Source: JASFTV01 sp050050615
Lineage (GTDB): Bacteria > Desulfobacterota > DSM-4660 > Desulfatiglandales > HGW-15
Direction: 5' to 3'
Length of the DNA stretch: 19,397 bases
Assembly: GCA_050050615.1 (NCBI GenBank)
Contig: JASFTV010000023.1
Location: forward strand, 1-19,397
The notes under the pieces are model-generated. The model did not search any database and was not told where the DNA came from. It was given only the letters and a program-made list of their open reading frames with translations. Within the stretch, counting starts at the first letter, position 1, and each line of letters begins with the position of its first letter. A program made the translations under genes and the position numbers. Below are positions 13,122 through 19,397 of the stretch, piece by piece.

Positions 13122-13201
13122 GGATTCCCACGTCCAAATAAACACTATTTCAGACCACTGTTTGAGGGGAAGTATTTATCGGAAACATGAGGTCTTAATT
13201 T

Positions 13202-13228
13202 ATGATAGTGCCACTTTGTGGTATTCAA
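13202..13228 (-). promoter_or_regulatory. Candidate promoter for the sensor operon, with palindrome
   Basis: On the minus strand TTGAAT (13223-13228) and TATCAT (13202-13207) are separated by 15 nt. The spacer holds the palindrome CCAC-TTT-GTGG (13211-13221). The site is about 80 nt upstream of the binding-protein start. The short spacer makes this tentative. No sigma-54 signature was found upstream of this operon, consistent with constitutive or sigma-70 expression of a sensor. Confidence 0.3.
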
Positions 13229-13318
13229 AGTAACTATTTTCTGCCCACATTTCAAGCAAAATGTTGCTGAAAAACCCTTTCGGCAGTGATCGTGGTCTAT
13301 ATTTCACCCGAAGTAATA

Positions 13319-14386
13319 TTAGCCTTCCATGTCGAACCCCAGCCCGGGCCTGTTTGTGGGAAAAAGGGTTCCCTTACGAAGGATCACAGCACCCCGAGTC
13401 GGGTCCCCCTCAAGACCCAGGTGGCCGTCCAAATCGGCGTAGACGACATTTGGACGGGCGAGAGCGAAATGAAGACCCGCGGCAATGCCAAGCGCGGCTT
13501 CGTCCATGCAGCCCACCATCACCTCCAGCCCGGCGGATCGGGCCACCGCATTGATCTGAAGGGCGGTCGAAATGCCGCCCACTTTCATGAGCTTCACATT
13601 CACCATGTCAGCGAGACCATGGCGAGCAATGCGGAAGGCATCCCTCAGGGTGATCAAGCTTTCATCAGCCATCACCGGTATAGCCACACTGTCCGTAACC
13701 CGCCCCAAGAGATCTGGCTGCCCCTTGGGTGTGGGCTGCTCGATCAGTTCCAACCGGGCTTTTCGTGTTTCCTCAACGAACTTGAGGGAGTCTTCTACAG
13801 AAAAACCCTGATTGCCGTCGAAACGCAGTTCAATCTCTTTGCCCACCGCTTCTCTGACCTTCAAGACACGTTCGATGTCTGATTCAACGTCCCTCCCCCC
13901 TTTGAGCTTCAAAGACTTGAACCCTTTCTCAACCCATGCCTGAGCGCTCTCCACGGTCTCTCTCAACGGCAGGATACCAATAGTCACGCTTGTCTTGATA
14001 CGATCCCGGTAGCCGCCCAGAAGCTTCCATAATGGGAGGTCCGCATTTTTTCCCAGAACATCAAAAAGGGCCATGTCGACGGCCGCAAGGACTGAAGGTT
14101 GTCGTTTCAACATAGGCTTGAGCCTTTCGAAGAGCATGATCGGGCGTAGGGGATCCGAACCCTTGATGGTGGGCCTCACAACGTCATTGAGAGATCGCGA
14201 AACGCTTTCTGCCGTTTCCCCGGTCACTTGCTCATCCGGGGCTGCACAGCCGTGGCCACTGACGCCACGGTTCGTCTCGATGCGAAGGAAAATATTCGTC
14301 GTGGCACGAACCGTTTCATAGGCGATGGTGTAGGGTTCTGATAATCGCATCGAGACAGACCATGCTTTGACATCTGTAATTCTCAT
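13319..14386 (-). CDS. Enolase-superfamily epimerase/racemase (dipeptide epimerase, DgcA-like)
   Basis: The protein has 355 residues, a full-length member of the muconate-lactonizing subgroup. Visible catalytic features are K160-x-K162 in SLKLKGG, metal ligands D190 (RFDGNQG), E216 (LIEQPTP) and D241 (VMADES), the second base K265 in VNVKLMKVGG, and ADLDG (D318/D320), like the DxD motif of L-Ala-D/L-Glu epimerases. These enzymes invert an alpha carbon in dipeptides or N-acyl amino acids in the cytoplasm. DgcA of Pseudoalteromonas, as I recall, racemises N-acetyl-D-glutamate and works with a DUF1611 partner (DgcN), and a DUF1611 gene is in this operon. CMDEAALG replaces the commoner Glu-Ser version near the active site, so substrate may differ. 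It starts 4 nt after the preceding gene, with no strong ribosome binding site. Confidence 0.85.
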   Translation of the reverse strand: MRITDVKAWSVSMRLSEPYTIAYETVRATTNIFLRIETNRGVSGHGCAAPDEQVTGETAESVSRSLNDVVRPTIKGSDPLRPIMLFERLKPMLKRQPSVLAAVDMALFDVLGKNADLPLWKLLGGYRDRIKTSVTIGILPLRETVESAQAWVEKGFKSLKLKGGRDVESDIERVLKVREAVGKEIELRFDGNQGFSVEDSLKFVEETRKARLELIEQPTPKGQPDLLGRVTDSVAIPVMADESLITLRDAFRIARHGLADMVNVKLMKVGGISTALQINAVARSAGLEVMVGCMDEAALGIAAGLHFALARPNVVYADLDGHLGLEGDPTRGAVILRKGTLFPTNRPGLGFDMEG

Positions 14387-14390
14387 AGGT

Positions 14391-16760
14391 TTAGTACCGC
14401 TTCTGGTAAATCTCGTCCAAACTCAGACTCTTAATATCTTCGACCAGTTCCACGAGATGCTTGATCATGAGATCCCAGATCCGCTTGCCCTTTTCCGCGG
14501 TTGCGCTCGTTGGGTCGCCTAAAACACCGCTGGGTGATATCTTCGCCACCCGCGCGTACCAGTCCACACCCCGCTTGGAAGTAAAGTTCAAATACCGGCT
14601 GGAAAACTGAGGTATAAACTTTCGTGCTGCCTTCAGCTTCACGAGTTCAGGGCGAACAGCCAAGGTTGTACTTGTCTCGATCTCACCGGCATGGACATCG
14701 TTCGGTGTCTCAGCCAAGGCATCTATGTCAGGATCGCTCGTCTCTCCGGTGTCGACGCACGTGAAAATATGGGCATCGCGATTGATCATCTGGGCTGCAA
14801 AATTCAATGCCGGACTGTTCCCCCCGTGTCCGTTAATGATGATCAGTTTGGTAACTCCGTGGCGGGCTGCACCCATGCCGATTTCATAGACAAGTTGAGA
14901 CAGTGTCTCAGGACTGATACTGAGGGTGCCGCTGAAATCTTCATGGTGGTAGGAAACCCCATACGGGATCAGGGGCAAAACGAGAGGCCTTGGATCTTTA
15001 CATCTCTCCGCTACTTTCAGTGCGAGATACTGCGCGTCGAAGGCATCCGTGTCCAAGGGAAGATGTGAGCCGTGCTGCTCAACGGAGCCCACCGGTAAAA
15101 GGGCCACATCAACCTCTTCAAAACGTCTCTTCGCTTCCGGCCAGGTCAGCTCTCCGAGTAGGGGTGTCCTGTCGGATTTGGGAATTTCAGATTTTCGGGC
15201 GACTGTGCCCCTTAGGGCTTCGAAGGGATAGGGGATTGTCAGTGCCGGATCCTCCAGAGGATCAAAGTCAATCCAGACCCGTCCGCTCCTCTGGACAGCA
15301 CCCTCTGCGTGTTCGAGGAATATGCGGTAAAGCGGCTCACGGAGATCCACTGGCATGCCTTCCACAGGAGACCTCTCAGGATCAAAGCGGAGTTTCATGG
15401 TTTCTGGTCTCTGGCGGGCCCGGACATTGCCCAAACTTGCGCTGTCAGAGAGTCCTTTCTCTCTTAACAGAAAAGCCAGATGCTCTGCATCGTCTGTGAT
15501 CTGATGGACCCCCTTGTCACCCAGCCTTTTCAGGCAGTGCTCGATCTGCTGCTGCGTGTAACCGCAGTTTTTCGGATCTCCACCAAGTGCCAAGAGCATG
15601 CCCACGATGCGGCGGCATTTCTCGCACCGACCGCAGGGCTTGATTCGCTCCCCTTCTTTATGCGATGCGTGGCAGGAGACCTGATGACGCTGCATTTCCG
15701 GGTAGCGTTCAACCAAGATCTTTTGGATCAGCAACTCGGAAAGGGGCCTTAGTACGGAAAACTGGCTGATGCTCCAGCCTTTGGTATGGAAATAGCGCGT
15801 CAGAGTATTGTCAAAGTAGCGGCTCTGATCATACAGCCCGTCGTAGTGGGTAATGCCCTGATGCGAGAGCCGCCGGGTCGTATCGAACTCATCCCCAATG
15901 ACGAGACGGCCGATCCCTCTTTTCTTGAGAAGGGGAAGGGCTCCGAAAATGAATACCGCCACAGTCCAGAGGCGTATGGGGTAATCGTCTGAACGAATCC
16001 TCGCATAATCTCGGCGTACAAAGGGCAAATGCCGTAACATCCAGTTAAAAACCCTGTCCGCATTGGTCCAAACCCGCGCCGTGTTGGCAATGTTCTTCGC
16101 GAAGTGTCTGTAGGCATTCAGGGCTGTAAACCAGTGTCGTCCTGATTCGTTGAGGAAAATAGGGTGTATCGCATCGCCGATTTCCCTCAATAAACTGAAA
16201 GTGAGAAGGCTGTCCTTGCCACCACTTGAGAGGACCGCATGCTGCGATGGATTCACATCCGAGGGTTCATTCCCTTTCTGCTGCTTTTCACTTTGAACTT
16301 CTGAACCCCTCTCTTGATCCTCGAAGATGAATCGAGCTCGTAAATAGCTTCCACGCTTGACCGAAGGCAGTCTGGCCGCAGGTCCGATGAGAAAAGGATT
16401 GGGTTCCAGGAACTTTTTAACATAGATCTCCCTGGCCGTATTCTGGGCCATCTCTTTGATGAACCGTCGGTCAGGCTTATCAAACAAGCCGTAAAAGACG
16501 ATCTCATCGCAGAAAAGCCCATAATTGAGTGCAGCTTGGGCACAGAGCATGCTCCCCAGATTGAGTGAGGCGGGATCGCCGGGGGTGAAGACCTCTTCCT
16601 CGAATCGGTATAATAGTTCCGTCGTATCCGTCTTGCCCTCGCGGGTCACCCTGTATGGGGCTGTGACGCGATGCCTTTCCACTCTCACGGGACCGATCTC
16701 GAATCGATCCACTACCCCTAGGATATCTAAAGGTTCCCCTTCCCTACTGGACATACCCAT
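14391..16760 (-). CDS. Fusion: MurL-like PP-loop domain plus creatininase-family amidohydrolase
   Basis: The protein has 789 residues and two enzymes in one chain. Residues about 30-415 resemble MurL (UDP-MurNAc-L-Ala-L-Glu epimerase): a YRFEEEVFTP-like start, the ATP-binding PP-loop SSGGKDS (178-184), FSVLRPLSELLIQKIL (334-349) and a metal-binding-like cluster C363-x12-C376-x2-C379-x2-C382. Residues about 545-775 are a creatininase-type hydrolase: E561, H563 and D572 have the same spacing as creatininase metal ligands (E34, H36, D45), with NGHGG (643-647) and HAGEIETS (690-697). The linker (about 450-540) is unassigned. Known MurL proteins are about 450 residues and stand alone. The creatininase half could hydrolyse an amide such as an N-acyl amino acid (inference). 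The start ATG at 16760 has GGGAG 4 nt upstream. It sits between DUF1611 and the epimerase gene, with gaps of 27 and 4 nt. Confidence 0.8.
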   Translation of the reverse strand: MGMSSREGEPLDILGVVDRFEIGPVRVERHRVTAPYRVTREGKTDTTELLYRFEEEVFTPGDPASLNLGSMLCAQAALNYGLFCDEIVFYGLFDKPDRRFIKEMAQNTAREIYVKKFLEPNPFLIGPAARLPSVKRGSYLRARFIFEDQERGSEVQSEKQQKGNEPSDVNPSQHAVLSSGGKDSLLTFSLLREIGDAIHPIFLNESGRHWFTALNAYRHFAKNIANTARVWTNADRVFNWMLRHLPFVRRDYARIRSDDYPIRLWTVAVFIFGALPLLKKRGIGRLVIGDEFDTTRRLSHQGITHYDGLYDQSRYFDNTLTRYFHTKGWSISQFSVLRPLSELLIQKILVERYPEMQRHQVSCHASHKEGERIKPCGRCEKCRRIVGMLLALGGDPKNCGYTQQQIEHCLKRLGDKGVHQITDDAEHLAFLLREKGLSDSASLGNVRARQRPETMKLRFDPERSPVEGMPVDLREPLYRIFLEHAEGAVQRSGRVWIDFDPLEDPALTIPYPFEALRGTVARKSEIPKSDRTPLLGELTWPEAKRRFEEVDVALLPVGSVEQHGSHLPLDTDAFDAQYLALKVAERCKDPRPLVLPLIPYGVSYHHEDFSGTLSISPETLSQLVYEIGMGAARHGVTKLIIINGHGGNSPALNFAAQMINRDAHIFTCVDTGETSDPDIDALAETPNDVHAGEIETSTTLAVRPELVKLKAARKFIPQFSSRYLNFTSKRGVDWYARVAKISPSGVLGDPTSATAEKGKRIWDLMIKHLVELVEDIKSLSLDEIYQKRY

Positions 16761-16787
16761 CCCGCTCCCTTTCTCAAAAATCTGACC

Positions 16788-17870
16788 TCATCCGAGACGT
16801 TTCAGATAGGGTACGAGGGCATCAACCACTGAATCCGCCCCATCCAGGAGCACATCACATGCGGGAACACCGGTGGCTTGGGTGATCTCCGCGCAGACCC
16901 CGGGCAGCTCTTTCCTGTTCAGATTTTCGTGATTGACCGTTATGGCGACCACGGGCTTATCGGAAAGGAATTCAATGGCCTGGATCTGTTTGTCAAGACG
17001 GTGGAGGCGATAACCTGGAAAACCGTCATACGCCTTTCTGGCAGGGGCATGCTGGAGCACAACCACGTCAGGCTTCCCTGCGGCCAGAATTTCGAACCCC
17101 CCCGGATAAGCAGGATTCATCAAACTTCCCTGGCCTTCAATGATAATCACTTCAGCGTGCATCTCTTTCCAGGCTCTCCAAACAGCGTGTTCGATCTCAC
17201 CTGAGACAAAGTCGTTAATCAGGGAGTCGAGAATGATGCCGTAGCGCACGCCTTGCATCCAGGCGGTCTGCCCGGTTCCGATAAGTTCAGCCTTATATCC
17301 GCGCGCCTCCAAGGCATCCAAGAGAACCCACGCCGTAGTTCTCTTCCCAACCGCTGAGTCCGTGCCCAGAAGAGCGACTTTCAGGGAGGTGACCTCTTCA
17401 ATCTTTCCCGTAAAAAAGTGAAGCTCTTTTATCGGAGGAGGCTTTCGGACATCACGGATCATCACGCCCTCTTTGGCTGCTAAAGGGGCGATATCCTCGT
17501 CTTCCGAAAGGTAGTCATGAAGCCCCGAGTCCACGTTCAGCCCTAACTGAACCGCCTCGATCATATCCTGGCGTGCTTCAGCGCTCAGCCGACCGCCGTC
17601 CGGCGCTAACCCCACCACCAAATGGGAGGCTCTGTGGTTTCCCGTTCTGCTGGCCCCCACCGCCTGATGAACGTCCGCATAGATAGGAATCCCTCTGCTT
17701 TTGCCTTCCAAAACCATCCCCGCCTCACTCCCCGCATGGCGGGAATCCACAATGGAGAGGACCCGATATCGTCTGGTTCGACGAACCAGACCGTGGGCCG
17801 TTTTACCGTTCGGCGTATTGAACGCACCCTCACAATAGACAACGGCATTTCCTTCAGGAAACGGACTCAT
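16788..17870 (-). CDS. DUF1611 (COG3367) family P-loop protein, DgcN-like
   Basis: The protein has 360 residues, the usual length. An N-terminal Rossmann-like part (to about 140) is followed by a P-loop ATPase-like part with LGTDSAVGKRT (168-178), ELIGTGQTAWMQG (195-207) and IIEGQGSLMNPAYPGG (243-258). The best-studied relative I know is DgcN, described as a D-glutamate N-acetyltransferase acting before the racemase DgcA; other DUF1611 members are uncharacterised. Co-occurrence with an enolase-superfamily epimerase in one operon is the same pairing. Whether this protein acetylates, or instead uses ATP to activate a carboxylate, cannot be read from sequence. The ATG overlaps the stop of the PLP-enzyme gene by 4 nt (ATGA), indicating coupled translation. 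Confidence 0.83.
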   Translation of the reverse strand: MSPFPEGNAVVYCEGAFNTPNGKTAHGLVRRTRRYRVLSIVDSRHAGSEAGMVLEGKSRGIPIYADVHQAVGASRTGNHRASHLVVGLAPDGGRLSAEARQDMIEAVQLGLNVDSGLHDYLSEDEDIAPLAAKEGVMIRDVRKPPPIKELHFFTGKIEEVTSLKVALLGTDSAVGKRTTAWVLLDALEARGYKAELIGTGQTAWMQGVRYGIILDSLINDFVSGEIEHAVWRAWKEMHAEVIIIEGQGSLMNPAYPGGFEILAAGKPDVVVLQHAPARKAYDGFPGYRLHRLDKQIQAIEFLSDKPVVAITVNHENLNRKELPGVCAEITQATGVPACDVLLDGADSVVDALVPYLKRLG

Positions 17871-19042
17871 GATTTTCGCCCTGTTAGAACCACCACATAT
17901 CGATCCCCGGAAAGAGGCTCTTTGCGATGGTAATCCAGCAGCACGCTTAGGCCGGCGGTTGATGCTGGCAGAACATTGAGACCTTCCCGATCCCTCAGCA
18001 GTCTTGAAAAGGCAAGCATGCTTTTGTCAGAGGCGTAAGAGGCCCACCCGCCCGTCTTTCTGATCGCCTCCAGGGCATGATCCCCATCAGCGGCATGCCA
18101 ATTGATCAGCGGTTCATTCACGGCGGTCTCGCGAATGACCCGCGGTTCCAGGTCATCACACTGAAGCAGATTCTTCATGAAGGCGCGGATGATGGGGTTT
18201 TTTCCGTGGGATGATCCAGCGATGATTTTGGGCATTCGCGACGTCTTACCTCGGCGATATAGACTCTGGAAGCCTTTGTAGATCCCGGCCAGTGTGGTGC
18301 CGTTCGACACGGGCACCGCCACCAAAGCGGGGGCGTCTCGAAGCTCATCGTAGATTTCGAAAGCGATCTCGCCGTAGACCTTTAATTGAAGGGTCGCATT
18401 CTGTCCTCCGGGATTGGCATCGTAGATCTCGTCAGTCTCAGCTCGTGTTCGAGAAATCTTTACGGAGGTTTCGTAATCGCCTGGCACACGGATGATTTCA
18501 GCACCATAGTTCAGCATCTCTGGAATCCTCTTGGTGTGAAACCCCTCCGGGATGTAGACGATACACTGGAGCCCTGCCATAGATGCTCCAAGCGCTACAG
18601 CCGCCCCATAGTTTCCGCAGCTTGCCACCGTGATCGCGTCGAAACCCCGGCGCATGGCATCCATCGCCTGCGCAAAGGCAATGCGGTCTTTCTGAGTGCC
18701 GGTGGGATTGCCTCCTTCAAACTTGAAATATATCTGCCTGAAGCCCACCTCCCGCTCGATATTGCGTGCCCGCGAAAGCGTGGTGTCGCCGACCTCTGAA
18801 TCGGTGATATCCTCATACGCCTCGAGTCGTTCCGTCAAATCCGCGTTCCTGTCTGCGGCGATGAGCTTCTGGGTTTCCAGTTCAGGCGCGATGACAGGAC
18901 TCTGCGAGCTCGCCCCGTCCAAAAGGGTAAGTAAACTCCTGTGCCCCTGGGTGTTTTGGATGGGGGAATACGCAGATTGCTGGCTATCAAATGCCTGATC
19001 TTGAACCGGAGGTAGATCCCGATTTTGTTTATTCTCCGTCAT
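17867..19042 (-). CDS. PLP-dependent fold-type II enzyme, threonine-synthase-like
   Basis: The protein has 391 residues. The PLP-binding lysine is probably K118 in GGNPTGTQKDRIA, where threonine synthases usually have NPTGSFKDRG. SCGNYG (141-146) fits the Ser-x-Gly-Asn substrate/PLP loop and VSNGTTLAG the phosphate-binding loop. The family performs beta- or gamma-eliminations and replacements on phosphorylated or activated serine or homoserine derivatives. Residues 1-60 are a polar extension, rich in Gln and Ser, with no recognisable domain. As first gene of an operon with N-acyl-amino-acid-type enzymes, it may make or degrade a special amino acid rather than housekeeping threonine. This is inferred from neighbours and the TQKDRIA variant. 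AGGA lies about 11 nt before the ATG, so the start is only moderately secure. Confidence 0.82.
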   Translation of the reverse strand: MTENKQNRDLPPVQDQAFDSQQSAYSPIQNTQGHRSLLTLLDGASSQSPVIAPELETQKLIAADRNADLTERLEAYEDITDSEVGDTTLSRARNIEREVGFRQIYFKFEGGNPTGTQKDRIAFAQAMDAMRRGFDAITVASCGNYGAAVALGASMAGLQCIVYIPEGFHTKRIPEMLNYGAEIIRVPGDYETSVKISRTRAETDEIYDANPGGQNATLQLKVYGEIAFEIYDELRDAPALVAVPVSNGTTLAGIYKGFQSLYRRGKTSRMPKIIAGSSHGKNPIIRAFMKNLLQCDDLEPRVIRETAVNEPLINWHAADGDHALEAIRKTGGWASYASDKSMLAFSRLLRDREGLNVLPASTAGLSVLLDYHRKEPLSGDRYVVVLTGRKS

Positions 19043-19062
19043 GGGGCAGATTCCTAACGGTC

Positions 19063-19092
19063 ATTAAGACCATGTTGCAGCCCTAAAGTCAA
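19063..19092 (-). promoter_or_regulatory. Candidate promoter of the PLP-enzyme operon
   Basis: On the minus strand TTGACT (19087-19092) and CTTAAT (19063-19068) are 18 nt apart, about 20 nt before the ATG at 19042. A small palindrome GGTC-ATTAA-GACC (19059-19071) covers the -10 box. It is tentative, but it is the only good -35 box close to the start. Confidence 0.35.
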
Positions 19093-19122
19093 CAGGTAGA
19101 ATGGGGGGTCAAACCTTAACTA

Positions 19123-19151
19123 TTGACTTTCTGCCATCGCCACGCTATCGT
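19123..19151 (+). promoter_or_regulatory. Candidate promoter of the transposase gene
   Basis: TTGACT (19123-19128), a 17-nt spacer and TATCGT (19146-19151) lie so close to the ATG at 19158 that the transcript would be nearly leaderless, and no ribosome binding site is visible. The -35 box is one arm of GTCAA-N10-TTGAC (19108-19127). A further GTCAA occurs at 19088-19092. Confidence 0.4.
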
Positions 19152-19157
19152 AATATT

Positions 19158-19397
19158 ATGGCTCGACCCCTCCGCATACAATATCCCGGCGCCTGGTATC
19201 ACGTGACCAGCAGGGGAAATGAAAAAAGAAGGATCTTTGCTGATAACCGGGACAAGGTCAAGTTTCTTAAGATCCTTTCAGCAACTAAGGATCTTTACGG
19301 CGTCGAGGTTCATGCTTACGTGCTAATGGACAATCATTTCCACCTTGTCGCCATGACCCCCGAGGCCAACCTCAGCGCATTTATGCAGCGATTCAAC
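19158..19397 (+). CDS. REP-associated tyrosine transposase (Y1/HUH, RAYT), N-terminal part
   Basis: Eighty codons run to the window edge without a stop. The frame begins MARPLRIQYPGAWYHVTSRG, the usual opening of transposase family IS200-like RAYT proteins, followed by NEKRRIFADNRDK. It contains MDNHFHLVAMTPEANLS, where HFH (60-62) is the HUH metal-binding motif. The catalytic tyrosine would lie beyond the edge. RAYTs nick and mobilise short palindromic repeats (REPs), and palindromic elements E1-E4 are present in this window. Whether this enzyme acts on them is not shown. It is the only plus-strand gene here and is divergent from the PLP-enzyme operon. Confidence 0.9.
   Translation, partial: MARPLRIQYPGAWYHVTSRGNEKRRIFADNRDKVKFLKILSATKDLYGVEVHAYVLMDNHFHLVAMTPEANLSAFMQRFN

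Noticed and set aside
13262..13318. Hairpin CTGCCGAAAGGGTTTTTCAG after the epimerase gene as a terminator
   Set aside because: The arms pair imperfectly and no clear T tract follows.

Overview
The window looks like a chromosomal segment of an anaerobic, respiratory, Desulfobacterota-like bacterium. The evidence is a Tat-exported molybdopterin reductase operon, an FmdE plus molybdopterin-binding pair, a membrane-bound sigma-54 activator, and short palindromic repeats built on TGTCATTGCGAG-type cores. All genes except the last run on the minus strand. Family assignments come from reading motifs by eye; no database search was possible.

Layout: (1) 1-207 holds the N-terminus of a membrane protein cut by the window edge. 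(2) 657-2446 holds a two-gene molybdenum/tungsten module, FmdE followed by a molybdopterin-binding protein that starts at a GTG 2 nt after the fmdE stop. (3) 3171-8838 holds a respiratory operon: a small degenerate receiver, a Tat-exported molybdopterin catalytic subunit, a 4x[4Fe-4S] electron-transfer subunit, an NrfD/PsrC quinone-interacting membrane subunit and a TorD-type chaperone. Active-site spacing and an RGRY motif point to arsenate respiratory reductase (ArrA), with antimonate or a sulfur oxyanion as alternatives. (4) 8839-9952 is a 1.1 kb non-coding stretch with a near-perfect sigma-54 promoter (8901-8915), an enhancer-like inverted repeat (9102-9162), two palindromic elements and a long repeat. 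(5) 9953-13121 encodes a PhnD-like binding lipoprotein translationally coupled to a membrane protein that combines HAMP, GAF, AAA+ sigma-54 and Fis modules. These fit as the sensor and activator of operon 3, with no histidine kinase. (6) 13319-19042 is a tight four-gene metabolic operon: a threonine-synthase-like PLP enzyme, a DUF1611/DgcN-like protein, a MurL-like PP-loop domain fused to a creatininase-like amidohydrolase, and a dipeptide-epimerase/DgcA-like enolase-superfamily enzyme. The combination suggests stereo-inversion of an N-acylated or peptidyl amino acid. (7) 19158 to the end is the N-terminal part of a REP-associated tyrosine (HUH) transposase on the plus strand.

Two repeat systems frame the respiratory operon. 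A direct repeat of about 222 bp (2952-3174 and 9734-9956) ends exactly at, and supplies, the TAG stop codons of both the TorD-like gene and the sigma-54 activator gene. An inverted pair of palindromic elements (2684-2810 and 9271-9392) brackets the same segment. The reductase operon therefore looks like a bounded accessory cassette, while its sensor genes lie just outside.
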